Source: Methanobacteriota archaeon | GTDB taxonomy: Archaea; Thermoplasmatota; Poseidoniia; Poseidoniales; Poseidoniaceae | Direction: 5' to 3' | NCBI GenBank assembly: GCA_018701175.1 | Contig: JABIWF010000029.1 | Span: 1 to 39,172, forward strand | Length of the DNA: 39,172 nt | Shown here: positions 31,620 through 39,007 of the stretch, piece after piece | Position numbering within the stretch: the first letter of the stretch is position 1 | Layout: each line of letters begins with the position of its first letter | Position numbers and translations under genes: made by a program | Notes under the pieces: model-generated | Databases searched by the model: none | What the model was told of the DNA's origin: nothing | The model's input: only the letters and a program-made list of their open reading frames with translations

Positions 31620-32867
31620 TCACATCATTGGGTATCGGCAAATTCCAGCCAAGCCACCAAATCCGTAAAGGAGTTGAGAGCCTTCTTCGGTGTCTACTGA
31701 TATATAGACGACTTCTGTATTGCTCTTTGAAGCCATTACCGTGAGTTCGTCAATCAGAGAGACATTTTTCAATTCCTTGGCGTTATCACCGGATGCTTTG
31801 CATGAAGGGCAATCCGGAATTGGCTCATTGCGTGAAAGGCTAACATCCCACTCATGGCTGCATGAGCCACATTGGAGTGTGACTGATGACTTTCTCAGTG
31901 CTTCTGAGATGAGAAGTCTACCAACTGCGCCTTGGTCCAGTGCTTGCCGGACCATTTTTTCTCCATACGTGGCTTTTGGTGCGGATTTGACCAGTTCACT
32001 CAAAAATACATTCATGACTTGACGTTCTGCATCAAGTTCGATTTCACCCATCATTGCACCGGCGTTTTCGACTAATTCACGTACTCCGCTGTCGTTGGAG
32101 TAGCCCACATCAAAGGTTGTCTTGGCAATCTTCTTTGCAATTTCGTGATGGAAATAATCGTTTTTGACGACGAAATCTTTGGTTGCACCAGGTCCGCCTA
32201 CGATGATGGCTTGAATGTCTTCAAGATTTGGAAGCCAATAGGAAGATGCGTGTTCTGTAGCACGTTTGAAGAAATTGTGAGCCGCTTCTTCGATGAGCCG
32301 TTCGAAACGTTGGGCAGACTGGCCACCTTGGCGGTGCTTACCCATGATGTTGGATACGAGGTGTTCTTGAACGTGGATACGCTTTCCCGATGCTATTCCA
32401 AAGGCAGCCTCTGAGCGATCAATCACGAATAATCCATAGGACTTCTTATCGACAAGCATGTCTTCAAGTTGTGTCAACTCAAACACAGAATCGCATCGGT
32501 AGCGGAAAGAAATCAAAGGTTGAGGTGGTTCTTCGACGACGAGATTGACCATTCTGTTTTTGTTGTTGCCGATGATAATCGAGCCGACGAACAGTGCGAT
32601 TCCGTTTTCACCGGCATTCTTGTATTTCGAGAGCGTTGAAAGAGCTGATTCGATTGCACCTTGCACATTCTTTCGTGTGCCCTTTGATTTGATGTTGGCT
32701 GCTTGTCCGTGTTCGTTTTGCAGCAAAGAACGTGCGTCAGAGACTTGTCGGTCTGGTGGGATGATAATGGTTACCAGTTCAGTACCAAAGCCTTTCATTT
32801 CTCGTAGGTCTTCGAGGGCAATCTTTAGCCGAAGTCTACGAGTTGCGAGCAATGCATCGTCAGACAT
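31620..32867 (-). CDS. prf1: peptide chain release factor aRF1
   Basis: Recognises all three stop codons and triggers peptide release. The 415-residue protein has the stop-decoding NIKS motif at 58-61 in the N domain, the catalytic GGQ at 181-183 (GKHRQGGQSAQRF), a VGGPGATKDF block in the middle/C-domain boundary region, and a C-terminal zinc mini-domain (C-x-x-C pairs near residues 333-356). Length is normal for archaea. A TATA box lies about 50 bases upstream. The leader then carries a GAGG near the start. It shares a 150-base divergent region with pyrH and leads an operon with argS. Confidence 0.96.
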   Translation of the reverse strand: MSDDALLATRRLRLKIALEDLREMKGFGTELVTIIIPPDRQVSDARSLLQNEHGQAANIKSKGTRKNVQGAIESALSTLSKYKNAGENGIALFVGSIIIGNNKNRMVNLVVEEPPQPLISFRYRCDSVFELTQLEDMLVDKKSYGLFVIDRSEAAFGIASGKRIHVQEHLVSNIMGKHRQGGQSAQRFERLIEEAAHNFFKRATEHASSYWLPNLEDIQAIIVGGPGATKDFVVKNDYFHHEIAKKIAKTTFDVGYSNDSGVRELVENAGAMMGEIELDAERQVMNVFLSELVKSAPKATYGEKMVRQALDQGAVGRLLISEALRKSSVTLQCGSCSHEWDVSLSRNEPIPDCPSCKASGDNAKELKNVSLIDELTVMASKSNTEVVYISVDTEEGSQLLYGFGGLAGICRYPMM

Positions 32868-32912
32868 AGGGTGGCCTCAAACTTACGGCATCGTTGAGGG
32901 GTCTTCAACTCT

Positions 32913-32921
32913 CTTATACAA
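32913..32921 (-). promoter_or_regulatory. TATA box of the prf1-argS operon
   Basis: The minus strand reads TTGTATAAG, about 50 bases upstream of the prf1 ATG (32867). Transcription should start near 32891, leaving a leader of about 25 bases with a GAGG before the start. On the other strand, CTATTTTATG at about 32950-32959 is a candidate TATA box for pyrH, so the 150-base region probably holds two back-to-back promoters. Confidence 0.55.
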
Positions 32922-33017
32922 TAGAGTCATTTCCACAGAAGTGTTTGGCTATTTTATGGGTCCTGTATGCCCTTGCAGGGGGATAGTCTCAAAGTATGTG
33001 GGCATGAGGGGTGTTTG

Positions 33018-33722
33018 ATGACCCGTCGCCAAGTTGTTGCCCTCGGAGGAAGTCTTCTGCGACCGGAAGAATCGGAACAACGAACAGCATGGTTTGGCCA
33101 ACTCCGCCAATTAGCAGTTCACATCGAGGGAAACGGACGGCATCTCGGTATCGTCGTTGGAGGGGGACTGCCAGCACGAGAAGGTATTAATTTGGCAAAA
33201 ACCATGCTCAGTGATTCGCACAGACTCGATGAAGTTGGAATTGCAGCGACTCGACTGAACGCAACCATCATTCAGCAGGTACTCCTTGACATCGGTTGTG
33301 ATGTTGCTCCAGTAATTCCTACGACGACTCAGCAAGCTGCTGAACTCTTGGACCAACATCACTTGGTCATCATGGGCGGTACTACTCCCGGCCATACGAC
33401 CGATGCAGTAGCTGTGGCATTTGCTCGGGACGCAGGTGCCGGACACTGCATCATCGCCACGAATGTTTCACATGTGTTCGACAAAGACCCACGGGAACAC
33501 GATGATGCTGAATCATTCAGTATGATGTCGTTTGACCAACTCGCCGAAATCACCGGTATTGGAGAGCCTTTGTCTCCTGGTGCATCCGCAGTCATTGACC
33601 CAGTAGCAGTTGGGTGGGCGAAAGACGCTGCTATTACGCTCGCAGTTCTTGATGGGAGAGATACATTGCGCCTTGAGCAGGCGTTGGATGGCCAATCCTT
33701 TGAGGGCACATTGATTCAATGA
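33018..33722 (+). CDS. pyrH: uridylate kinase, archaeal type
   Basis: Phosphorylates UMP to UDP in pyrimidine nucleotide synthesis. The 234-residue protein belongs to the amino acid kinase fold. It has the ALGGSLL strand-loop at the N-terminus, GIVVGGG, a D-E-V-G-I-A-A-T-R-L-N-A block, VIMGGTTPGHTTDAVAVAFA and TNVSHVFDKDPREH. These are archaeal UMP kinase features, close to the bacterial hexameric enzyme but shorter. A GAGGGGTG just upstream fixes the ATG at 33018; an upstream in-frame ATG (32967) would add 17 residues without support. A DUF2116 protein gene follows by nine bases. CarAB in the same window feeds the same pathway but is not linked. Confidence 0.94.
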   Translation: MTRRQVVALGGSLLRPEESEQRTAWFGQLRQLAVHIEGNGRHLGIVVGGGLPAREGINLAKTMLSDSHRLDEVGIAATRLNATIIQQVLLDIGCDVAPVIPTTTQQAAELLDQHHLVIMGGTTPGHTTDAVAVAFARDAGAGHCIIATNVSHVFDKDPREHDDAESFSMMSFDQLAEITGIGEPLSPGASAVIDPVAVGWAKDAAITLAVLDGRDTLRLEQALDGQSFEGTLIQ

Positions 33723-33727
33723 GGTGA
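33721..33727 (+). promoter_or_regulatory. ribosome binding site of the DUF2116 gene
   Basis: GAGGTGA overlaps the end of pyrH and lies four bases before the ATG at 33732. It matches the 16S tail exactly and shows that this downstream gene is translated from a shared message. Confidence 0.75.
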
Positions 33728-33731
33728 ACAT

Positions 33732-34010
33732 ATGGTAGATGCATCGAAAGTCAAAGAAAACATTGCAAAAATGACCAACAAGGCTCGGGGTTCACTCGCA
33801 ACTGGGAAAGTACAACCGCACAAGCATTGTCGTGTTTGTTTTACACCAATCAAAATGTCTGCAGAACCACGGGTTTGTAAAGATCAAGAATGCATTGACA
33901 AGAACAGCCGTGATGAGCGAAATCAGAAACAAATGCGTATCTGGATGTTTGTGTTCTTAGGCTTGTTTGCTTTCAGTTTCGTAGGTCCAATTGTCCTACG
34001 TTCGTTGTGA
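33732..34010 (+). CDS. DUF2116 zinc-ribbon membrane protein
   Basis: A 92-residue archaeal protein with a short zinc ribbon and one C-terminal membrane helix, matching DUF2116. The ribbon uses C33, C36, C49 and C54 in PHKHCRVCFTPI and RVCKDQEC. The helix is at about 69-88, with the ribbon expected on the cytoplasmic side. The N-terminal 25 residues are basic and helical. The function of the family is unknown. It is co-transcribed with pyrH. Its 3' end overlaps the convergent zinc-cluster gene by 15 bases, so the last four codons of each gene are read from both strands. Confidence 0.88.
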   Translation: MVDASKVKENIAKMTNKARGSLATGKVQPHKHCRVCFTPIKMSAEPRVCKDQECIDKNSRDERNQKQMRIWMFVFLGLFAFSFVGPIVLRSL

Positions 34011-34532
34011 TTCTTTGTCTTTGGACGAGTTCTCGAATTCTTCCATCATGGCTTGAGGTTGTTGCTCCCCAAGCGAATCGACCCGCGAAACGGCTTTCAT
34101 TTGGTCACCAATTTTGAACAACTCACTGAAGGCTTCTTCGATATCTTTGGTTTGCTTGAGGAATCGTATTGGCGGCCAACCGCAGTCGATAACGCCGGGC
34201 TCTACCGTGCTTTCTTCGACCCAAGCAGCGCATGCATCACCATGGCACAGCGCAGAGAAATTTTCTAAATCCATCCAAAATGTACGTCGTCCACAAACAG
34301 GGCAGTCTTTGCATTCCATCGTCGAAAGAACCGTAATTCCGTTTTCGCCAATGACGTCAACATCCCATACGACGACTGAAGATGATACGAGCAGCATTTG
34401 GTCGCTTTTTTTCAGGAAACTCCGCAACACTTGCCATGCCGTCTCCTCTGTTGAGAAGCATCCCAGAGCAATTGAGCCTCCACCTTCTTCGACAGCAGAC
34501 GGTACAAACACGCGTTGAACTTCATCCGCCAT
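33996..34532 (-). CDS. hypothetical protein with a zinc-binding cluster
   Basis: The family was not recognised. In the 178-residue protein, residues 1-70 form an alpha-beta domain with strands around FVPSAVEEGGG and MLLVSSSVVVWDVDVIG. A cysteine cluster follows: C74, C77, C80, C96 and C101 (MECKDCPVCGRRTFW, ALCHGDAC). The C-terminus is helical and acidic. The gene is last in a minus-strand run (M28 peptidase, parvulin, folB) and starts 36 bases after the folB stop. Its own stop lies inside the convergent DUF2116 gene. Two zinc-ribbon genes facing each other with overlapping ends is curious but probably coincidental. Confidence 0.75.
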   Translation of the reverse strand: MADEVQRVFVPSAVEEGGGSIALGCFSTEETAWQVLRSFLKKSDQMLLVSSSVVVWDVDVIGENGITVLSTMECKDCPVCGRRTFWMDLENFSALCHGDACAAWVEESTVEPGVIDCGWPPIRFLKQTKDIEEAFSELFKIGDQMKAVSRVDSLGEQQPQAMMEEFENSSKDKESQRT

Positions 34533-34568
34533 GAATTACCGTGGCTGTTGTTGTGTTTCAAGGCTCGG

Positions 34569-34931
34569 TCAGTTTCGACTCCATTCCAGTTCAACTACAG
34601 CTAAACCGCCGGGATGCGGTAACGGCGCTTCAGGTTTCTCTATCCGAACATGGATTGAGGCGACATTGGATTTTTCTTTAAGTATCTCAGTGACTCGCTG
34701 TGCCATGGTTTCTAACAGCAGTATTGGTTTTTGAGCGTTTAACATCACTTCATCTATAGCAATTTGAATATCTGCATAATTGAGCGTGTTCTCCAAGTTT
34801 TCATCGATTGGCTGCTCAAGGAGTGTCGTCCATACACTAAACACAAACGGCTGTTCGTTTTCATGTTCATGGGTAAAATAACCGTGCTTCGCCATGACAG
34901 TGTAGGATTCCAAGGCAACTCGAAAGGTCAT
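34569..34931 (-). CDS. folB: dihydroneopterin aldolase family protein
   Basis: Cleaves or epimerises dihydroneopterin to supply hydroxymethyl-dihydropterin for folate. The 120-residue protein matches the bacterial FolB/FolX fold: a KHGYFTHEHENEQPFVFSV opening with the active-site Glu, an N-T-L-N-Y-A-D block, a KPILLLETMAQRVTEIL helix, and VRIEKPEAPLPHPGG at the end. Classical archaea use an unrelated aldolase (MptD), so a bacterial-type FolB fits folate synthesis along with the folP gene here. A GGTGA site five bases before the ATG fixes the start. The gene follows the parvulin gene by eight bases. Confidence 0.9.
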   Translation of the reverse strand: MTFRVALESYTVMAKHGYFTHEHENEQPFVFSVWTTLLEQPIDENLENTLNYADIQIAIDEVMLNAQKPILLLETMAQRVTEILKEKSNVASIHVRIEKPEAPLPHPGGLAVVELEWSRN

Positions 34932-34935
34932 CGTA

Positions 34936-34941
34936 TCACCT
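34936..34941 (-). promoter_or_regulatory. ribosome binding site of folB
   Basis: The minus strand reads AGGTGA four bases before the folB ATG. Together with the TAG stop of the parvulin gene that it partly overlaps, this indicates one message for the two genes. Confidence 0.75.
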
Positions 34942-35227
34942 ATTCATCACGTTCATGAACCCAAATCAAGTGGTATCCAAATTGGGTTTTGACAGGTTCA
35001 GACACGCTTGCAACTGGGATCGTCCAAACTGCTTCTTCAAACTCGCGAACCATTTGTCCTTTACGAAACCAGCCAAGGTCACCGCCTTTCTGACTCGATG
35101 GGCAAGTACTCTTCTTTCGTGCGAGTTTTTGAAAATCCTTCAATTTGCTTACCTTCTCCTTGATTTGTACTGCCTCTGATTTCGAGGTGACCAAAATATG
35201 AGATGCCCATGCACTCGGAGCGACCAT
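34940..35227 (-). CDS. parvulin-type peptidyl-prolyl isomerase
   Basis: A single-domain PpiC/parvulin, 95 residues long, that speeds cis-trans isomerisation of Xaa-Pro bonds. Family blocks are complete: WASHILVTSKSEA, FQKLARKKSTCPSSQKGGDLGWF (shown by its ends: FQKLA and GGDLGWF), FEEAVWTIPVASVSEPVKTQ and FGYHLIWVHE. No signal peptide or membrane helix is present, so it is cytoplasmic. The ATG at 35227 is chosen because it starts just before the first strand; an upstream GTG (35239) would add four residues. It sits between the SAP-M28 peptidase and folB in a co-directional run. Confidence 0.93.
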   Translation of the reverse strand: MVAPSAWASHILVTSKSEAVQIKEKVSKLKDFQKLARKKSTCPSSQKGGDLGWFRKGQMVREFEEAVWTIPVASVSEPVKTQFGYHLIWVHERDE

Positions 35228-35266
35228 GCGACAAGCCACTGGCTTCAGTTATTGAAAGTCTCGCTA

Positions 35267-37054
35267 TCAAGCATCTAGGTCGTAGGCTAGCAATCTGATG
35301 TATGTTCCATACACCGTAGATGAAACCGAAAGCGATTCTTCGTTAAACCGGTCCATAGTATCGAGGTATGTGTGGTACTCCCAACTGCCACTGCCGTAGC
35401 ATACCGCAGCTCGTCCGTTCTTCGAACCTAAATCGTAGACAAATGGACAGTGGTCCGAGTTGCATGGCATTTGGTCAGGTTCACCTTGCGCTCCGTCGAG
35501 TAAACTGAATTGGATGTCGTATTTGTCAGCAATTTCACTTCTTTCTTGTTTGTAGAGGTCGGTAATTCGTACGATGTGTCCGTAGTCATCCTTGTTGTTG
35601 GTGAACAACTGAAGCGAATTGCCCCTGTTTGCAAAGTCTGCATCAACATGATTCATATCGAGATTGATGTAGAGTCTTAGGTTGTCACGGAGACTACTTT
35701 GCATCTGAGCGACATACGCTCTACTGCCCCATAGTCCCTCTTCTTCTCCACCCCATGTGCAGAAACGAATTGTTCGTTCAGGTGTTCCAGTCTCGTTGAT
35801 GACTTCTGCAATCTGTCTCGCCATCTCGAGAACACTTGCTGTCCCGGAGGTGTCGTCTACTGCTCCTTGACCGTGATAGACTGTATCGTGGTGGGCACCT
35901 GCGATCACGACTTCCGACGTCCTACCTTCAATGGTGCCACAGGGGACATAAATCGGACGTTCCTGGTCGTTGGTGACATCGATGATTAACTCTATAGATG
36001 CAGGTTCTGTTGAGTTAAGGACCAGTGTTTCAAATATATCTCCAGCATCTTTGGACATGGAGATAAACGGGATTTCCGTAGGTAGGCTTCCACCGTTTGC
36101 TTCGACCAGTGCATCGTAGTTCGTTCCCTTGAAAATTGGAACGCAGTCGTTGCCTTCTATTTTCCCGCAATTGTAATTCTTGTTTACACTGATGAGTCCT
36201 GCTAGGTCGTTGATTGCAGCGTTACTGTACAATTCTGTGTTTCCAACCTTGGAGCTGTCTCCACGAACATATCCGATTGTTCCAGTCGCTGTTTGCCATA
36301 ATGCCTCGTCAGTGCCGTTGCCCAAGTCTGTGACTGATATTTCTTCATTGAACATGTATTCTGACTGACCAGAGAATCCTTGAATGACATAGTCGGAACG
36401 GTGCTGGAAAGAGGTCACTTGAGAGCCGATTGCACCAAATCCTTCACACGGAGTAGTTTGGCCCAAGACTCCTCGAACACAGAGCCTAAAACTGGGTTCA
36501 GAGTTCACATGATGCATTGGGACTTGGAACTCATTGTTTTGAGGTGTATACCCCATGTCCTGTAACTTATCGAGAATATACTGAGACGTATTTGTTTCCT
36601 CAACGGTTCCACTCATTCGTCCTTCCCAATCTGGGTGCCCTAAATTGACGAGGTCCTGAGCATAATTACGAGCCTGGTCTTGATCGAAATCAATTAACTC
36701 ATAATCGTACTGACGTTCAAACCCAAGCCATGTTGGCTTGAACACGAGAATTGTAGCCGTTACCATGAGAACGGCCATCGCAATTGCTATGACTGCACCC
36801 ACATTGAGTGGGCCGTAGACTTGAACACCCATTCTTTGCTTGAAGGTTAAGCTTCCAGCCTGTCGATCATCGTCCTCAAGACTCAAGGTATTTTCAGAAG
36901 TAAGAACTTGGCTATTGGACTGTTTTTGTAGTGGTGAAGAGTCGTTCAACCGAGCGATGAGTTCTGCCTTGCGCCCGCTGACGGCCAGTCCTTTGCTGCG
37001 CAGCATTTCTTTGAGTTCTGCCACGGAATGTTGGGACAACTTGGTCTCGTCCAT
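35267..37054 (-). CDS. membrane-anchored M28 family peptidase with an N-terminal SAP domain
   Basis: A 595-residue protein with an unusual order of parts. Residues 8-40 are a SAP motif (SVAELKEMLRSKGLAVSGRK, then AELIARL), normally a DNA-binding helix pair. A linker follows, then one membrane helix at about 83-106, so the SAP end should be in the cytoplasm and the rest outside. The outer part has a PA-like insert (about 200-360) and an M28 aminopeptidase core. Zinc and catalytic residues are visible: H388 and D390 in GAHHD, D400 in AVDD, E437/E438 in GGEEEG, D466 in NLDMN and the H of SDHCPF near 546. It probably degrades peptides outside the cell. The ATG at 37054 follows a GAGGG. Confidence 0.9.
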   Translation of the reverse strand: MDETKLSQHSVAELKEMLRSKGLAVSGRKAELIARLNDSSPLQKQSNSQVLTSENTLSLEDDDRQAGSLTFKQRMGVQVYGPLNVGAVIAIAMAVLMVTATILVFKPTWLGFERQYDYELIDFDQDQARNYAQDLVNLGHPDWEGRMSGTVEETNTSQYILDKLQDMGYTPQNNEFQVPMHHVNSEPSFRLCVRGVLGQTTPCEGFGAIGSQVTSFQHRSDYVIQGFSGQSEYMFNEEISVTDLGNGTDEALWQTATGTIGYVRGDSSKVGNTELYSNAAINDLAGLISVNKNYNCGKIEGNDCVPIFKGTNYDALVEANGGSLPTEIPFISMSKDAGDIFETLVLNSTEPASIELIIDVTNDQERPIYVPCGTIEGRTSEVVIAGAHHDTVYHGQGAVDDTSGTASVLEMARQIAEVINETGTPERTIRFCTWGGEEEGLWGSRAYVAQMQSSLRDNLRLYINLDMNHVDADFANRGNSLQLFTNNKDDYGHIVRITDLYKQERSEIADKYDIQFSLLDGAQGEPDQMPCNSDHCPFVYDLGSKNGRAAVCYGSGSWEYHTYLDTMDRFNEESLSVSSTVYGTYIRLLAYDLDA

Positions 37055-37099
37055 GAAACCCTCAACCGGTTATGGTTCAAGAATGCCGTGGTTGGAAGT

Positions 37100-37672
37100 T
37101 CAGTCGATTTCTTCGCCCGTCCAACGTGTACCTAGTTTGTGCTCGATGCCGATGTGGTCAAGAATTCGAGCGACAACAAAATCCACCATGTCGTCGATGG
37201 TCTTTGGATGGTTGTAAAACCCTGGAGATGCAGGAATCACAATTGCACCCCATTGCGAGAGTTTGTGCATGTTTTCCAGATGAACGGTTGCATACGGTGC
37301 TTCTCGAGGTACGATGATGAGTTTTCTGCGTTCTTTCAAGGCGACTATTGCCGAACGAGTGATGAGATTATCACCGATTCCAGCGCCAAGTTTGCCAAGT
37401 GTTGTTCCAGAGCAGGGGCAAAGCACAACTGCGTCAATGTTTGCTGAGCCAGAAGCAGATTTGGCGCCGATGTTTTTGTCGTTCTCCAGCAAAGCGCCAG
37501 TTTCTTCAGCGAGTATTTCTTTGGTCGTGTTGCATTCATGCTTGAGCGTTATTTCTCCGGCGTTGGTAACGACCAGACGGACAGGAATATCCTTCGATGT
37601 CAAAACCTCGACCAAGCGCTTACCATAGACTGCACCGGATGCACCTGATATTCCAACGACGACTTCGCCCAT
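37100..37672 (-). CDS. ubiX: flavin prenyltransferase UbiX/Pad
   Basis: Makes the prenylated FMN cofactor used by UbiD-type decarboxylases. The 190-residue flavoprotein opens with VVVGISGASGAVYGKRL (GISGASG at 7-13). It has the VLCPCSGTTLGKLGAGIGDN and RKLIIVPREAP blocks, then PASPGFYNHPKTIDDMVDF, all standard for UbiX. Length is normal. No UbiD partner is in the window; archaeal UbiX often serves quinone or aromatic acid metabolism. A candidate TATA box lies 25 bases upstream of the ATG with no ribosome site, so this gene may have its own leaderless message rather than share that of lipB, which ends 82 bases earlier. Confidence 0.95.
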   Translation of the reverse strand: MGEVVVGISGASGAVYGKRLVEVLTSKDIPVRLVVTNAGEITLKHECNTTKEILAEETGALLENDKNIGAKSASGSANIDAVVLCPCSGTTLGKLGAGIGDNLITRSAIVALKERRKLIIVPREAPYATVHLENMHKLSQWGAIVIPASPGFYNHPKTIDDMVDFVVARILDHIGIEHKLGTRWTGEEID

Positions 37673-37692
37673 GAACTTAGGTGAAGGTTCTG

Positions 37693-37700
37693 CCTTTTAT
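37693..37700 (-). promoter_or_regulatory. TATA box of ubiX
   Basis: The minus strand reads ATAAAAGG with its centre about 25 bases before the ubiX ATG. No GGTGA or GGAGG lies between the two. It suggests a separate promoter and a leaderless message for ubiX within the otherwise continuous minus-strand run. Confidence 0.55.
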
Positions 37701-37754
37701 GCACTTGTTTTACGAAAAAACGCTCGGGAAATATTACTCTCTATAGAATGGATG

Positions 37755-38393
37755 CTACAAGAGTGGCTCACGGTTAATGGAGTCCTGCATAGTCGCATAC
37801 AGTGCTTCGAGGAGTTCCTTTCGTTGAACTTGAATTCCTTCTCCTGCTAGAGATGTTGTGGTATTTTCGTCTAAACCGCATCCTGCAAGCATTTCTACTC
37901 GGCCTTTTGGAGTATCATAGTTGATTGTGAAACCGTGACGGGAAGTCCATCGTAAGAAGGAGAGCCCAATGCTTGAAATCTTCTTTCCATTGACCCATAC
38001 GCCCTGCATCCTCTCGTCTAAGTGCCCTTCAATGCCACATTCTTTCAATGCGTTGATAATCCATTTTTCGAGCAAAGAAATAATCGCAGCTACCGATACT
38101 TCCCCCTCAAGGTCCCATTTGAAAATTGGGTAAGCCACAATTTGGCCTTTGCCATGCCATGTGAGTCCGCCTCCTCTGTCCACTGGGTGCGAGGCATAAC
38201 CTTCGGGAGGGGTGATGCCATCGTTACGAGCGCGAGGTCCTACTGTTACGATTTCAGGATGTTCAAGAAGAAGCAAAGTGTCAATGATTTCATCGCCGAT
38301 GCGTTGCTTTTGCAAGTCCTTCATTAATTCGAGCGCGTCAACATATGGCACGCTGCCCAACAAGCGGACATCGACACCTCGTTCTCCGCTCAT
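37755..38393 (-). CDS. lipB: lipoyl (octanoyl) transferase
   Basis: Transfers octanoyl from acyl carrier protein to the lipoyl domains of 2-oxoacid dehydrogenases or the glycine cleavage H protein. The 212-residue protein has all LipB signatures: RGGGLTWHGKGQIVAYPI from 73, GVWVNGKKISSIGLSF with the catalytic Lys (K138), SRHGFTIN at 151-158, and the catalytic Cys C172 in the A-G-C-G-L block. LipB is common in bacteria and scattered in archaea, where LplA is more usual. No lipA gene adjoins it. The gene starts 40 bases after the dut stop in the same direction. Confidence 0.95.
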   Translation of the reverse strand: MSGERGVDVRLLGSVPYVDALELMKDLQKQRIGDEIIDTLLLLEHPEIVTVGPRARNDGITPPEGYASHPVDRGGGLTWHGKGQIVAYPIFKWDLEGEVSVAAIISLLEKWIINALKECGIEGHLDERMQGVWVNGKKISSIGLSFLRWTSRHGFTINYDTPKGRVEMLAGCGLDENTTTSLAGEGIQVQRKELLEALYATMQDSINREPLL

Positions 38394-38433
38394 GTTTGTC
38401 CCAACCGGAACTGTAGCATCAATTCATGCCTCG

Positions 38434-38886
38434 CTAAAACTTGCCAGTCGAACCAAATCCGCCAACACCGCGTTCTGTTTGGCCAAGTTGTTCGATGCTT
38501 GTTTCTTGAACAGTGACCAGGGGTACAGGTGCAAAAAGCAGTTGAGCAACTCTTTCGCCTTTCGCCACGATGAATTTCTTTCCTTCTCCAATCCATGTTG
38601 CTAGGACCATGAGTTCACCGCGATAATCCGAATCGATGGTTCCAATGCCATTGGGCATAATCATCCCCTTCTTGCCGAGAGAAGAACGACAACGAATCTG
38701 CCCTTCCCAGCCCTCTGGAATCGCAACGGCGAGCCCAGTACGTATCATCGCACTTTTGTGCCTGGTCACTTGCGTTTCTTCAAGGGCATACAAATCCCAA
38801 CCTGCAGCTTGCGGTGAGCCTTGCGTTGGAAGTCTTGCCCCATCGTCGAGACGGGCGAATTGTACGTTAAGTTGGACTCTTTCCAT
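38434..38886 (-). CDS. dut: dUTP diphosphatase
   Basis: Hydrolyses dUTP to dUMP, keeping uracil out of DNA and feeding dTMP synthesis. The 150-residue trimeric-type dUTPase has all five motifs: AAGWDLYA at 27-34, RCRSSLGKKG at 65-74, GIGTIDSDYRGE at 80-91, KGERVAQLLF at 109-118 and RGVGGFGSTG at 139-148. The Gly-rich fifth motif has Val-Gly-Gly where many have Gly-Gly. Archaeal dUTPases are often fused to or replaced by dCTP deaminase forms; this one is the bacterial/eukaryotic kind. Start: ATG at 38886. The 121 bases upstream, before the truncated gene at the edge, hold no feature I can name beyond probable promoter sequence. Confidence 0.96.
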   Translation of the reverse strand: MERVQLNVQFARLDDGARLPTQGSPQAAGWDLYALEETQVTRHKSAMIRTGLAVAIPEGWEGQIRCRSSLGKKGMIMPNGIGTIDSDYRGELMVLATWIGEGKKFIVAKGERVAQLLFAPVPLVTVQETSIEQLGQTERGVGGFGSTGKF

Positions 38887-39007
38887 GTTTCAACCAAATG
38901 AAGACGGCTTTTGACAATTGTCGTTGGAATCTTTGTTGAGCGGAAGGGATATCGTTTATTTTGACTTTGACGCAAATCGGATTTCCTGATTCGACTGAAC
39001 CACTGTT

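Noticed and set aside
32868-33017. A tRNA or small RNA in the 150-base gap between prf1 and pyrH
   Set aside because: No cloverleaf is found. The sequence is explained by two back-to-back TATA boxes and short leaders.
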